From contig NZ_JAAZUI010000024.1 in assembly GCF_012524075.1 (NCBI RefSeq), forward strand, positions 1 through 37,628: a stretch of 37,628 bases of DNA. Direction: 5' to 3'. The notes under the pieces were generated by a model. It made no database searches, was not told where the DNA came from, and saw only the letters and a list, made by a program, of their open reading frames with translations. The position numbers and the translations under genes were made by a program. The number at the start of each line of letters is the position of its first letter. Position 1 is the stretch's first letter. Source of the DNA: Lutibacter sp. B1. GTDB taxonomy: Bacteria; Bacteroidota; Bacteroidia; Flavobacteriales; Flavobacteriaceae. Below are positions 24,575 through 34,148 of this stretch, piece by piece.

Positions 24575-25847
24575 AAGGAGGTAATATTTTTCCCGCGCAT
24601 TTTCCAAAACCTATTTTTGTGGTGCCATTTTCACAAAAACCTTTTAAAACTACAGTATCACCATCTTGAAACGAAACTCTTGTACTGCCATCATTAAGTA
24701 CTATAGGCTCTTTCCCATTCCAAGTTAATTCTAATAGTGTTCCGTAACTCTTTTTTGTTGGTCCTGAAATGGTGCCACAACTCATTAAATCACCGGCTCT
24801 AACGTTACAGCCATTAACTGTATGGTGTGCTAATTGTTGCGACATACTCCAATATAAGTATTTGTAATTGGTTTCGCTAATTAAATTTAGTTCACCATTT
24901 TTAGGTTTTAGGTATGCTTGAAGTTTTATATCGTAGCTATTGTCATTTCTTTTTTCCTGTAAATAAGGGAAAGGTACAATTTCTTGCTTTTGTCCTTCAC
25001 ATCTATACGGTTGTAAAGCGTCTAAAGTTACTATCCAAGGAGATATTGTTGAAGCAAAGTTTTTTCCTAAAAACGGACCTAAAGGTTCGTATTCCCATTT
25101 TTGAATATCTAAAGCACTCCAGTTGTTTAATAAAACTACTCCAAAAATATATTCTTCAGCTTCTTCAATTGGAATTCTTTCACCTAAGTTATTTGCAGAT
25201 GTTGTAATAAAAGCTGTTTCGATTTCCATATCTAAACATTTAGACGGGCCAAAAACAGGTTCACTTTTATTTTCAGGAAACGTTGGTCCATAAGGGCGAT
25301 GAATTGATGTTCCTGAAACAACAATTGATGATGAACGACCATGATAACCTACAGGAATGTGCAACCAATTTTGATTAAGTGCATTTTCTTCACCTCTAAA
25401 AAGAATACCTAAGTTTGTTGCATGTTTTTTACTGGATGAGAAGTTTGTAAAATCACCTATATCTATAGGTAATAACATTTCTACATCATCAATATCAAAA
25501 ATAATAATTTCACAGTGTTTATCATTGTTTTGCAAAATCGGATTTTTAGCATCAAATACTTCAGCAATTCTATTGCGAACTAAACGCCAGGTTTTTCTTC
25601 CGTCAGCAATAAAATCATTTAAAGAGTCTTGCATAAAAATATCATCAGTTAACGGTATTCCTTCAAAATAACCTAATTGATGAAAGGCTCCTAAATCAAT
25701 TGCGTAATTACCAATTCTGGTTCCAATTGTAATTATATCATCTTTTGTTATAAAAACACCAAAAGGAATATTTTGTATGGGAAAATCACTACCATTTTCA
25801 ACCTTTAACCAAGATTTTCTATCAGGATCATTTGCTTTTATTTGCAT
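24558..25847 (-). CDS. fahA: Fumarylacetoacetase
   Basis: The roughly 429-residue enzyme cleaves fumarylacetoacetate to fumarate and acetoacetate in the last step of tyrosine degradation. Family features: the N-terminal DFPIQNIPFGVFITKDD, GYHGRSSSIVVSGTSIHRPYG, the metal-binding MEIETAFI and the catalytic region WSMSQQLAHHTVNGCNVRAG with GDLMSCGTISGP. The start is set at 25847 (MQIKANDPDRKSWL), which lines up with the normal N-terminus; an open frame continues 14 codons upstream but is not family-like. No other tyrosine-catabolic gene is in the window. Confidence 0.95.
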   Translation of the reverse strand: MQIKANDPDRKSWLKVENGSDFPIQNIPFGVFITKDDIITIGTRIGNYAIDLGAFHQLGYFEGIPLTDDIFMQDSLNDFIADGRKTWRLVRNRIAEVFDAKNPILQNNDKHCEIIIFDIDDVEMLLPIDIGDFTNFSSSKKHATNLGILFRGEENALNQNWLHIPVGYHGRSSSIVVSGTSIHRPYGPTFPENKSEPVFGPSKCLDMEIETAFITTSANNLGERIPIEEAEEYIFGVVLLNNWSALDIQKWEYEPLGPFLGKNFASTISPWIVTLDALQPYRCEGQKQEIVPFPYLQEKRNDNSYDIKLQAYLKPKNGELNLISETNYKYLYWSMSQQLAHHTVNGCNVRAGDLMSCGTISGPTKKSYGTLLELTWNGKEPIVLNDGSTRVSFQDGDTVVLKGFCENGTTKIGFGKCAGKILPPFKYIP

Positions 25848-25926
25848 ATTCCAATTATGATTAACACTGTTATTAAATATTAATATCAAATATATAAGTT
25901 TATTACTAATTGCAAAATGAAATTAC

Positions 25927-25934
25927 TATTTTTG
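25927..25934 (+). promoter_or_regulatory. Candidate -7 element of glyA
   Basis: TATTTTTG, an exact TAnnTTTG match, 32 bp before the ATG. The nearest upstream TTG is only 14 bp away. Confidence 0.5.
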
Positions 25935-25966
25935 CTTGAATTTTAACATTTAAAACAACTTAAATA

Positions 25967-27238
25967 ATGCAACGTGACCAAATAATCTTTGATTTAATTC
26001 AAGACGAAAAAGAAAGACAAATAAATGGTTTAGAATTAATTGCTTCAGAAAACTTTGTAAGTGAACAGGTTATGGAAGCTGCGGGTTCTGTTTTAACCAA
26101 TAAATATGCTGAAGGATATCCTAATAAACGTTATTATGGAGGATGTGAAGTTGTAGATATTGTTGAGCAAATTGCAATTGACAGAGCAAAAGAATTATTT
26201 GGAGCTGAGTATGTTAATGTTCAACCTCATTCAGGTTCACAAGCAAATGCAGCTGTTTACCATGCAGTATTAAAGCCCGGAGATAAAATTTTAGGTTTTG
26301 ATTTATCTCACGGTGGGCATTTAACACATGGTTCACCTGTGAATTTTTCGGGTAAATTATATAAAACGTCTTTTTATGGTGTTGATAAAGAAACTGAAAT
26401 TTTAAATTACGATAAAATTCAAGAAATAGCCGATAAAGAAAAGCCACAATTAATTATAGCCGGTGCTTCAGCGTATTCTAGAGATATAGACTTTAAACGC
26501 TTTAGAGTAATAGCAGATTCGGTTGGAGCTTTATTAATGGCTGATATTTCACATCCGGCCGGTTTAATAGCTAAAGGTATTTTAAATGATCCAATTCCTC
26601 ATTGTCATTTTGTTACTACAACAACTCATAAAACTTTACGAGGCCCAAGAGGTGGTATTATTATGATTGGAAAAGATTTTGACAATCCGTTTGGGTTAAA
26701 ATTAAAAAATGGAAATCTTAAAAAAATGTCATCTTTAATTGATTCTTCTGTTTTTCCAGGAAATCAAGGTGGTCCATTAGAGCATGTTATTGCTGCTAAA
26801 GCTGTAGCTTTTGGAGAAGCTTTAACTGATGAATTTTTACATTATCAAATTCAAGTGAAAAAAAATGCAGCAGCTATGGCTGAAGCTTTTGTAAAAAAAG
26901 GATATAAAATTATTTCGGGAGGTACAGATAATCATTGTATGTTAATTGATCTTTGTAACAAAAATATTACTGGTAAAGATGCCGAAAATGCATTGGTAAA
27001 AGCTGATATTACAGTAAATAAAAATATGGTTCCTTTTGATGATAAATCACCTTTCATAACTTCAGGAATAAGAGTAGGTACTGCAGCAGTAACTACCAGA
27101 GGTTTAAAAGAAGATGATATGATAACTATAGTTGATCTAATTGATGAAGTTATTTTAAATTTTGAAGATGAAGTACTGCTTGAAAGCATTGCTGAAAAAG
27201 TAAATGAAATGATGAACCATAGACCATTATTTGTGTAG
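25967..27238 (+). CDS. glyA: Serine hydroxymethyltransferase
   Basis: The 423-residue PLP enzyme interconverts serine and glycine, loading tetrahydrofolate with a one-carbon unit. [23 protein letters not shown] and [15 protein letters not shown] are the N-terminal signatures; the PLP lysine is Lys222 in [14 protein letters not shown]. Length and order are normal. It links with GcvT (30245) in one-carbon metabolism, although the two are not in one operon. A terminator follows. Confidence 0.97.
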   Translation: MQRDQIIFDLIQDEKERQINGLELIASENFVSEQVMEAAGSVLTNKYAEGYPNKRYYGGCEVVDIVEQIAIDRAKELFGAEYVNVQPHSGSQANAAVYHAVLKPGDKILGFDLSHGGHLTHGSPVNFSGKLYKTSFYGVDKETEILNYDKIQEIADKEKPQLIIAGASAYSRDIDFKRFRVIADSVGALLMADISHPAGLIAKGILNDPIPHCHFVTTTTHKTLRGPRGGIIMIGKDFDNPFGLKLKNGNLKKMSSLIDSSVFPGNQGGPLEHVIAAKAVAFGEALTDEFLHYQIQVKKNAAAMAEAFVKKGYKIISGGTDNHCMLIDLCNKNITGKDAENALVKADITVNKNMVPFDDKSPFITSGIRVGTAAVTTRGLKEDDMITIVDLIDEVILNFEDEVLLESIAEKVNEMMNHRPLFV

Positions 27239-27270
27239 CACCTATAATTTTATACTTTTAATAACATTTT

Positions 27271-27295
27271 AAAATCCGCCATTGCGGATTTTTTT
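27271..27295 (+). terminator. Terminator after glyA
   Basis: AAAATCCGC (27271-27279), loop CATT, GCGGATTTT (27284-27292) and a continuing T-run to 27295. Confidence 0.9.
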
Positions 27296-27480
27296 ATTAA
27301 ATTTAGTAGCGTAAAATTGTTTTAACAAATGTTCACTTTGTTACACTATTGAAAGACATTCGTTTTTATATTTTAATTTAATATACTGGTAATCAATTTT
27401 TTAAAATTTCAATATCATTAAAACTTATTATTTAATAGTATTTATCAATTTAACTTATAATTACAAGATTTTATAATATC

Positions 27481-27488
27481 TAAATTTG
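27481..27488 (+). promoter_or_regulatory. Candidate -7 element of the peroxiredoxin gene
   Basis: TAAATTTG matches TAnnTTTG, 25 bp upstream of the ATG. Confidence 0.5.
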
Positions 27489-27513
27489 AATCATAATTTA
27501 AAAAAAATAAAAG

Positions 27514-28227
27514 ATGGAAACACAACAAGAAATTACATCAATGCCAAGAATTGGAGATAAAGCTCCGGAATTTAAAGCTGTTACTACTCAAGGAGAAATT
27601 AATTTTCCTGGAGATTATGAAGGTGAGTGGGTAATTTTATTTAGTCACCCGGCCGATTTTACACCTGTTTGTACATCAGAGTTTATGACCTTTGCTACTA
27701 TGGAAGAACAGTTTGCTAACGCAAATTGTAAATTAGTTGGCTTATCTATTGATGGTTTATATAGCCATATTGCTTGGTTGCGTTCAATTAAAGATAAAAT
27801 TGAATATAGAGGAATGAAAAATGTTGAAGTTAAATTTCCTTTGATTGAAGACATTACCATGAATGTAGCTAAAAAATATGGTATGATTCAGCCGAATGAA
27901 GCTGCAACTCAAGCGGTTAGAGCAGTATTTTTTATTGATCCAAAAGGAATAATTAGAACAATTATTTATTATCCATTGAGTTTAGGTAGAAATTTTGATG
28001 AAATTTATAGAGTAGTAGTAGCATTACAAGCTGCTGATGAATTTGGTGTAGCAACACCTGCCGATTGGAGACCTGGAGATGATGTTATTATTGGTCCTGC
28101 AGGTTCATGCGGTGCTGCTGAAAACAGAATGGAAGGTAAAGAAGATATGGATTGTAAAGATTGGTATTTCTGTACAAGAAAACTTGATAAAGAAGAAGTT
28201 TTAAGTAAAGTTTTAAAAAATCATTAG
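27514..28227 (+). CDS. Peroxiredoxin of the Prx6 type with C-terminal resolving cysteines
   Basis: The 237-residue protein reduces hydrogen peroxide and organic peroxides. The peroxidatic Cys53 lies in PADFTPVCTSEF, and the C-terminal dimerisation domain of the Prx6 group follows (about residues 160-237). Unlike true 1-Cys enzymes it also has Cys199, Cys214 and Cys220; the last two, in DCKDWYFCTRK, have the spacing of the extra cysteines of archaeal thioredoxin peroxidases, where one resolves the peroxidatic cysteine. It is likely to work as a 2-Cys enzyme. Monocistronic between two terminators. Confidence 0.93.
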   Translation: METQQEITSMPRIGDKAPEFKAVTTQGEINFPGDYEGEWVILFSHPADFTPVCTSEFMTFATMEEQFANANCKLVGLSIDGLYSHIAWLRSIKDKIEYRGMKNVEVKFPLIEDITMNVAKKYGMIQPNEAATQAVRAVFFIDPKGIIRTIIYYPLSLGRNFDEIYRVVVALQAADEFGVATPADWRPGDDVIIGPAGSCGAAENRMEGKEDMDCKDWYFCTRKLDKEEVLSKVLKNH

Positions 28228-28250
28228 AAGATTTTTACTGAATGTTCAAA

Positions 28251-28270
28251 AACCCGCAATTTGCGGGTTT
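28251..28270. terminator. Bidirectional terminator between peroxiredoxin and rmuC
   Basis: AACCCGCAA (28251-28259) and TTGCGGGTT (28261-28269) form a GC-rich hairpin; the A-run before it gives the better T-tract for the minus-strand rmuC, and a shorter TTT serves the + strand. Confidence 0.75.
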
Positions 28271-28297
28271 ATTGATATATAGCTTAGAAATAAAAAT

Positions 28298-29617
28298 TTA
28301 ATCTTCTTCTTGAGCTCTTTCTAATAGTTTATCATTAAAATTTTTACTGGCTTTTGCTCCAAGTTTTTTAATTGTATCTACTTTTTTAATAAGGTTTCCT
28401 TGTCCTGTTAATTTTTTCATTGAACTATCATAAGTACTTTGTACTGTTTTTAATTGGTTTCCAACCTTAATTAAATCGTCGGTTAAATTTACAAATTGAT
28501 CATACAATCTTCCTGCCTGAACAGCAATTTCCAAAGCGTTTCGCTGTTGTTTTTCATTGTTCCACATAGAGTCAATTGTGCGAAGAGTTGCTAAAAGGGT
28601 AGAAGGTGTAACTATTACAATATTTTTTTCAAATGCTTTATTATATAACTGATTGTCGGTATTTAAAGCAACTGCAAAAGCTGGTTCAACAGGGATGAAT
28701 AACAATACAAAATCGGGTGATTCAATTCTGTAAATGTCTTCATATTTCTTTTCACTTAACTGTTCTATATGGCGTTTTAAAGAATTAACATGTTCTTTTA
28801 GATACTTTTCTTTTTCGGTTTCTTCATCTTCATTAATATAATGTTCATAGGCGGTTAAAGATACTTTGGAGTCTATAATCATTTTTTTGTTATCAGGTAA
28901 ATGAATAACCACATCGGGCATTACACGCTTTCCTTCATCATTAACAAAACTTTGTTGTACAAAATACTCTCTGTCTTTTTCTAAACCTGATTTTTCTAAC
29001 ACACGCTCAAGAACAAGTTCGCCCCAATTTCCTTGAGTTTTACTGTCTCCTTTTAAAGCTTTTGTAAGATTTGTTGCTTCTTTGGTCATTTGAAGATTTA
29101 AATCCTTTAATCCTAAAAGTTGTTCTTTTAGAGCGGAATGCATGCTAATACTTTCTTTTTGAGTATCTTCAACTTTTTTCTCAAAAGTTTGTATTTTTTC
29201 TTGAAGTGGATTAAGGATTAGTTTTAAGTTTTCTCTGTTTTGCTCTGTAAATTTAGATGATTTTTCTTCTAAAATTTTATTGGCTAAATTTTCAAATTCT
29301 TTCGTAAATTTTTCCTGAAGTTTTTCTATTTCATTTTTATTTTCACGCAGTTTTTCTTCAACATTTTTAAGTTCTAACACTTTTTGATTGTATAATAAAT
29401 CAATTTGATGTTTAGCTTCTGTTAATTGCTTTTTATCTTCTTCTAATAATTTGATATTATTTGTAGTAACATCTTTTTCTTCAAGTAAAAGTTTACTTCT
29501 TTCTTCTAATTTCGAAACTGTTTTTTCATAAATATTTTTAGTTAAAATCTTCCCTAAAAAATAGCCTATAATTAAACAGACAATTACAATTAAAGCGTAA
29601 ATAATATAGTCATTCAT
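28298..29617 (-). CDS. rmuC: DNA recombination protein RmuC
   Basis: The 439-residue protein has an N-terminal transmembrane helix (about residues 4-22), a long Glu/Lys-rich coiled coil (about 30-190) and the RmuC domain with its restriction-endonuclease-like core: KTQGNWGELVLERVLEKSGL, RVMPDVVIHLPDNKKMIIDSK and FVLLFIPVEPAF. The DV..DSK residues would be the nuclease-like site. RmuC limits inversions at short inverted repeats in E. coli, of passing interest given the palindromes in this window. The role here is by homology only. Confidence 0.93.
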   Translation of the reverse strand: MNDYIIYALIVIVCLIIGYFLGKILTKNIYEKTVSKLEERSKLLLEEKDVTTNNIKLLEEDKKQLTEAKHQIDLLYNQKVLELKNVEEKLRENKNEIEKLQEKFTKEFENLANKILEEKSSKFTEQNRENLKLILNPLQEKIQTFEKKVEDTQKESISMHSALKEQLLGLKDLNLQMTKEATNLTKALKGDSKTQGNWGELVLERVLEKSGLEKDREYFVQQSFVNDEGKRVMPDVVIHLPDNKKMIIDSKVSLTAYEHYINEDEETEKEKYLKEHVNSLKRHIEQLSEKKYEDIYRIESPDFVLLFIPVEPAFAVALNTDNQLYNKAFEKNIVIVTPSTLLATLRTIDSMWNNEKQQRNALEIAVQAGRLYDQFVNLTDDLIKVGNQLKTVQSTYDSSMKKLTGQGNLIKKVDTIKKLGAKASKNFNDKLLERAQEED

Positions 29618-29708
29618 CTAAATAAAAATTAGATTATAAAAGTAAGAGTTTTATATTTGCCGCCATAACTCAGAACTTAATTTTAAAAAACGAGTTATTA
29701 ACAACACT

Positions 29709-30248
29709 ATGAAATTACTTACAAAATTTGTTTTTAAAACAATTTTAGGATGGAAAGTTGTAGGAAGTTTTCCAAAAGATGTGAAGAAATATGTTCTTAT
29801 TGGAGCTCCACATACACATTGGAAAGATTTCTTTTTAGGATTAGCAATAAAATGGGGTGAAAAAGTACCGGCAAATTACATAGCAAAAGCATCACTATTT
29901 AAGCCACCTTTTGGGTTTATTTTGAAATGGTTAGGCGGTGTACCCATTGATAGAAGTAAAAGCGATAATAAAGTGCAATCTATTATTGAAATGTTTAATG
30001 CCAGAGAACAATTTATTTTGGCAATTTCTCCTGAAGGAACAAGACAAAAGGTAACTAAATGGAAAACAGGATTTTATTACATTGCTAAAGGTGCTGATGT
30101 TCCTATTGTGATGATGACATTTAATTTTAAAGATAAAGAAGTTAAAATCTCGGAGCCATATTACACAACTGATAATATGGAAGAAGATTTTAACATCTTT
30201 TATAAATTTTATGAAGGCGTAATAGGTAAAATACCTAAATATAGTTAG
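29709..30248 (+). CDS. 1-acyl-glycerol-3-phosphate acyltransferase-like protein
   Basis: The 179-residue protein is a short PlsC-type acyltransferase. Motif I is [10 protein letters not shown], in which a His and an Asp keep the HX4D spacing, GGVPIDRSK is motif II and [10 protein letters not shown] is motif III (EGTR). No membrane helix is obvious beyond the N-terminal hydrophobic stretch. It differs from the HX5D protein at 7619, so the window holds two acyltransferases of different branches. The acceptor may not be a glycerophospholipid. It overlaps the convergent gcvT by 4 bp. Confidence 0.88.
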   Translation: MKLLTKFVFKTILGWKVVGSFPKDVKKYVLIGAPHTHWKDFFLGLAIKWGEKVPANYIAKASLFKPPFGFILKWLGGVPIDRSKSDNKVQSIIEMFNAREQFILAISPEGTRQKVTKWKTGFYYIAKGADVPIVMMTFNFKDKEVKISEPYYTTDNMEEDFNIFYKFYEGVIGKIPKYS

Positions 30249-31327
30249 CCTTTATAAAATGGAAGTTTTACTGTTACTGCCGGAATATTTTTATTTCGAA
30301 TCTTGATAAATATTTCAGTATCTCGCTTAGAATATGCTTTAGTAACATAACCCAAGCCAATTCCTTTTTTAAGAGAAGGACTCATTGTGCCGGAGGTAAC
30401 TTCGCCAATTAGTTCACCATTTACATTTACAATTTCGTAACCATGACGCGGAATTCCTTTTTCAATCAATTCAAAAGCAACCAATTTACGTGTAACACCT
30501 TCTTCTTTTTGTTTTTTTAAAGCATCGGCATTTATAAAATTTTTGGTGAATTTGGTTATCCATCCTAAACCTGCTTCAATAGGAGAAGTAGAGTCGTTAA
30601 TATCATTTCCATACAAACAAAATCCCATTTCTAATCTAAGCGTATCACGGGCAGCCAAACCAATTGGTTTAATGTTAAAGTTAGCGCCGGCTTTAAAAAT
30701 GGCATTCCAAATATGTTCGGCATCTTTATTTTTAAAATAAATTTCGAATCCACCTGAACCGGTATATCCTGTTGCAGAAACTATTACATCTTTAATATTG
30801 GCAAATGTTCCAATTTCAAATTTGTAATATTTCATATTATATAAATCAATATTGGTAAGAGATTGTAATGCTTCAGCAGCATCAGGTCCTTGAACTGCAA
30901 GTAAAGAAATTTCATCAGAATTATTAGTCATTTCTACACCTAAATTATTGTGTTTTGAAATCCAATTCCAATCTTTATCAATATTAGAGGCGTTAACAAC
31001 CAGCATATATTCATTATTTTGAATTCTGTAAACTAGCAAATCATCAACAATTCCGCCAATATCATTTGGCATGCAACTGTATTGAACTTTTCCATCGTGT
31101 AATAAAGAAGCATCATTTGAAGTTACTTTTTGAATCAATGCTAAAGCATTTTCTCCTTTTAAAAAGAACTCACCCATATGAGATACATCAAAAACACCCA
31201 CACCATTTCTTACAGTTTCGTGTTCAATATTTATACCTTCATATTGTACCGGCATATTATAACCTGCAAAAGGCACCATTTTAGCTCCTAATGACTCATG
31301 AATGTGAGTTAAAGCAGTATTTTTCAT
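30245..31327 (-). CDS. gcvT: Aminomethyltransferase (glycine cleavage T-protein)
   Basis: The 360-residue protein transfers the methylene group from the H-protein-bound intermediate to tetrahydrofolate. [31 protein letters not shown], the folate-site segment DDLLVYR and [15 protein letters not shown] are typical, as is the [20 protein letters not shown] region. Length is normal. The other glycine-cleavage genes are not in the window. I saw no glycine riboswitch in the short upstream region. Confidence 0.96.
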   Translation of the reverse strand: MKNTALTHIHESLGAKMVPFAGYNMPVQYEGINIEHETVRNGVGVFDVSHMGEFFLKGENALALIQKVTSNDASLLHDGKVQYSCMPNDIGGIVDDLLVYRIQNNEYMLVVNASNIDKDWNWISKHNNLGVEMTNNSDEISLLAVQGPDAAEALQSLTNIDLYNMKYYKFEIGTFANIKDVIVSATGYTGSGGFEIYFKNKDAEHIWNAIFKAGANFNIKPIGLAARDTLRLEMGFCLYGNDINDSTSPIEAGLGWITKFTKNFINADALKKQKEEGVTRKLVAFELIEKGIPRHGYEIVNVNGELIGEVTSGTMSPSLKKGIGLGYVTKAYSKRDTEIFIKIRNKNIPAVTVKLPFYKG

Positions 31328-31480
31328 TTAAAATTATTTTTATGCTAAAGTACTAAAATATCAATAATTGACCTTTCATTAATTTACCTTTTTAATATGT
31401 TTATTTTAGCTAATTTACATGTATACTCTTATTTATTTGTTAATGTCATTTTTATAATGAACTTAAAATATTCTTTTTTA

Positions 31481-31488
31481 TATATTTG
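31481..31488 (+). promoter_or_regulatory. Candidate -7 element of the Xaa-Pro aminopeptidase gene
   Basis: TATATTTG matches TAnnTTTG, 30 bp before the ATG. Confidence 0.5.
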
Positions 31489-31518
31489 AATTAAATAAAG
31501 TGTATCTACAATTATATT

Positions 31519-32982
31519 ATGAAGTTCAAAAGCATATTAACATTATTATTTTGTTTTTTGGTTATGGTAATGTATCCCCAAAATCAAAATTTACCAGAAG
31601 ATTATTTAAATAAACAATTTCATAAAGAAAGAAGAGAACAACTTCGAAAAATTTTACCAGAGAACAGTGTTGCCGTATTTTTTGCTAATCCTGTTAGAAA
31701 TAGAGCAAATGATGTTGATTTTGTGTACCATCAAGATCCGAATTTTTATTATTTGACAGGCTATAAAGAACCACATTCTATGCTCTTAATTTTTAAAGAT
31801 AACCAAACTGTTGGTGATAATACTTTTAATGAAGTGCTGTTTGTGCAAGAACGGAATGAATATGCCGAAATGTGGACCGGGAAAAGATTAGGAGTTGAAG
31901 GAGCTCAAGACAATTTAGGGTTTAAAGTAGCATATAATGGGAAAGATTTTAAAAGCTATGATATTGATTTTTCAAAATTCGACAAAATATTATTTGAGAA
32001 TTTTCAAAATGATGTTAGAGATACTAGGAGTGAAGCCGATTTATTTGATTTGATTAAAGCGTTTAAAGAAAAGGTATCTTTTGATTTGGTTGATTTAACA
32101 AATCCGGCTAATGATAAAATATACAATAAAACTGAAAAGAGAATAGATAATAAAACGCTTACAACTTTAATGGGTTCTTTACGTGAAATTAAAACAAAAG
32201 AAGAGTTAGTATTATTAAAAAAAGCTGTTGAAATTTCGGCTATTGGTCAATTAGAAATAATGAAAGCAATGCACCCAGGTATGTCTGAATTTGAAGTTCA
32301 AGGAGTGCATGAATTTGTATATAAAAAATACGGAGCTGAATATGAAGGATATCCTTCAATAGTTGGAGCCGGTAATAATGGTTGTATTTTGCATTATATT
32401 GAAAATACAAAACCGGAAATAGGGAATAAAAATTTAATTTTAATGGATTTAGGAGCTGAATATCATGGTTATACTGCTGATGTTACGCGTACCATTCCTG
32501 CAAACGGGAAATTCACAACTGAACAAAAATTAATTTACGACTTGGTTTATAAAGCACAAGAAGCAGGTATTGCAGAAGCTAAAATTGGCAGTACAGTACA
32601 AAAATCACATGCTGTAACAAGAGATATTATTAATGAAGGATTGGCAAAATTAGGTATTATTGCTTCAAAAGACACAAAACATAATTATTATCCACATGGT
32701 TCTTCACATCATATAGGTTTAGATGTTCACGATTTGAGCAATTATGGGCCGTTTAAAGAGAATATGGTGATTACAGTTGAACCCGGAATTTATATTCCCG
32801 AAGGAAGTCCTTGTGATATAAAATGGTGGGGAATAGGTATTAGAATTGAAGATGATATTTTAATTACTAAAGATGGGCCGGTTATTTTATCGGTAATGGC
32901 TCCAAGAAAATCTGAAGAAATTGAAGAAGCAATGAAATTAACGAGTGTTTTAGATAATTTTAATTTACCTAAACTAGATTAG
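31519..32982 (+). CDS. Secreted Xaa-Pro aminopeptidase (M24B)
   Basis: The 487-residue protein has a signal peptide (about residues 1-20) and then the two domains of aminopeptidase P: the AMP_N domain with DFVYHQDPNFYYLTGYKEP and the pita-bread catalytic domain. Metal ligands are Asp310, Asp321 (eleven residues apart as in the family), His398 in SSHHIGLDVHD, Glu421 in VEPGIY and Glu444 in GIRIEDD. It removes N-terminal residues in front of proline, probably from peptides in the periplasm. Monocistronic. Confidence 0.95.
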   Translation: MKFKSILTLLFCFLVMVMYPQNQNLPEDYLNKQFHKERREQLRKILPENSVAVFFANPVRNRANDVDFVYHQDPNFYYLTGYKEPHSMLLIFKDNQTVGDNTFNEVLFVQERNEYAEMWTGKRLGVEGAQDNLGFKVAYNGKDFKSYDIDFSKFDKILFENFQNDVRDTRSEADLFDLIKAFKEKVSFDLVDLTNPANDKIYNKTEKRIDNKTLTTLMGSLREIKTKEELVLLKKAVEISAIGQLEIMKAMHPGMSEFEVQGVHEFVYKKYGAEYEGYPSIVGAGNNGCILHYIENTKPEIGNKNLILMDLGAEYHGYTADVTRTIPANGKFTTEQKLIYDLVYKAQEAGIAEAKIGSTVQKSHAVTRDIINEGLAKLGIIASKDTKHNYYPHGSSHHIGLDVHDLSNYGPFKENMVITVEPGIYIPEGSPCDIKWWGIGIRIEDDILITKDGPVILSVMAPRKSEEIEEAMKLTSVLDNFNLPKLD

Positions 32983-33005
32983 AAACTTTAAGATAAATTG
33001 AATAT

Positions 33006-33557
33006 TTAATTTAATGATTGATATTCGTTTTTAAGATATTCTTGTCCAAGAACTACTAAATCTGTTGAAGTGTTTGTTGAGTTTAATAAATCAGAATCCA
33101 AAATAGGTTTATTATCATAAACATAAATAGTTCTTTTATATAAAGTTGATTTATTATCAGTATTTGGTAGTATTTCAAAAACTTTAATACAAACTAACTC
33201 ATCATTATTGTAATAAAATGCTTTTGATTTGATGAAGTTATTATATAAATGGTCATTATATTTTACTTTAACAATAGAATTATTTTTGAATACTATATCT
33301 TTTTTTGATTCATTTATTGATATAGTTCTTTTACCATTTTGGGTGTATAATTCTTCAATATTAAAATAATCAATAGTATTAGTTCTATAATCAATTTTAG
33401 AAACGTAAGAATCAATAAAATTCACTTTTTGTTTAATCGTTTCTGTTGTAGATAAAGTTATTGTTTTTATAGGAAATACTTCTCCTGTATGCATATTCAT
33501 ATCTTTATCAACCATATATATGGTTGTGTTGCATGAGATGAATACTACAGTAATCAA
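33006..33557 (-). CDS. Hypothetical lipoprotein-like protein with a damaged or unusual start
   Basis: The 183-residue frame from TTG 33557 begins MITVVFISCNTT, a hydrophobic stretch ending in an FISC lipobox-like cysteine. In the same frame the upstream codons read FIKKYIYILITVVFISC, a textbook lipoprotein signal with a basic start, but there is no ATG/GTG/TTG before it and a TGA precedes it. The true start codon therefore seems to have been lost or is non-canonical. The mature part is a beta-rich Lys/Asn/Tyr-rich sequence with no family I recognise. It converges on the aminopeptidase gene with a 23-bp gap. Confidence 0.55.
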   Translation of the reverse strand: MITVVFISCNTTIYMVDKDMNMHTGEVFPIKTITLSTTETIKQKVNFIDSYVSKIDYRTNTIDYFNIEELYTQNGKRTISINESKKDIVFKNNSIVKVKYNDHLYNNFIKSKAFYYNNDELVCIKVFEILPNTDNKSTLYKRTIYVYDNKPILDSDLLNSTNTSTDLVVLGQEYLKNEYQSLN

Positions 33558-33895
33558 TATGTAAATATATTTTTTGATAAATCAACTTTTAAAACAGCAT
33601 TAAATATATGGTATAAAGTTTAGATTATGAATGATTTAAGTTACATATTTTTGTTATTGATTAAAATTTACAAAAATTTAATATTCACTAAATATTGAGT
33701 AATATTTATCTTCAAAATTTGAATTCACACTAAATAATCTTATTGACTTTTAATGATTTATGATAAAAAACCATGTGTTTTAAGAATATGTTAAGCATTT
33801 TATACAAATAATTTAACAGTTTGTTAATTTTTTATTACTAATAGTGAATTTTTTAAAAAGTGAACAAATAAGTGTACTATATTTGAAAAAGTATT

Positions 33896-33921
33896 TGTTT
33901 TTCCCCACAATAAGAAAAACA
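33896..33921 (+). repeat. Hairpin TGTTTTTC/GAAAAACA with CCCCACA in the loop
   Basis: Perfect 8-bp arms (33896-33903, 33914-33921) enclose the rest of CCCCACAATAA; CCCC is at 33903-33906. Confidence 0.55.
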
Positions 33922-33962
33922 TATCTAACATAAAAGTATGATATTCTGTCCCTACCAGAAAA

Positions 33963-33982
33963 TTGATATACCCCAATATCAA
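33963..33982 (+). repeat. Hairpin TTGATAT-ACCCCA-ATATCAA
   Basis: Perfect 7-bp stem with a 6-nt ACCCCA loop and CCCC (33971-33974) exactly at its centre. Further ACCCCA motifs follow at 33992, 34005 and 34019. Confidence 0.6.
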
Positions 33983-34148
33983 ATGTATTATACCCCAACA
34001 AAACACCCCAAGAAAAATACCCCAGTTTGTTTTAACATCAAGGCTAAAATTATTTAGATATAATTTATTAGTAATTTAAATTAATCAAGTTAATGAACTT
34101 TCATAGTTCATACTAGTATATTGAATTCTACTATAAATAATTAATACT

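Larger units (their letters stand above)
33558..34148. other. Gene-free AT-rich stretch with C4-containing hairpins
   Basis: 590 bp without a credible gene; the two minus-strand frames around 33813-34006 have no protein character. 33558-33890 holds nothing I can interpret. From 33890 to 34025 it carries two hairpins with C4 centres and a run of four ACCCCA motifs, then the presumed leader of the next gene. Confidence 0.6.

Noticed and set aside
25848-25889. Longer start of fumarylacetoacetase
   Set aside because: The 14 extra codons (MILIFNNSVNHNWN) do not look like the family N-terminus, which begins at MQIKANDPDRKSW.
31328-31518. Glycine riboswitch in the gcvT/aminopeptidase divergent region
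   Set aside because: No tandem aptamer-like GC-containing stems are visible; the region is plain AT-rich promoter sequence.
33813-34006. Two overlapping minus-strand ORFs of about 60 codons
   Set aside because: Both run antisense through the C4 hairpins and lack any coding signature.
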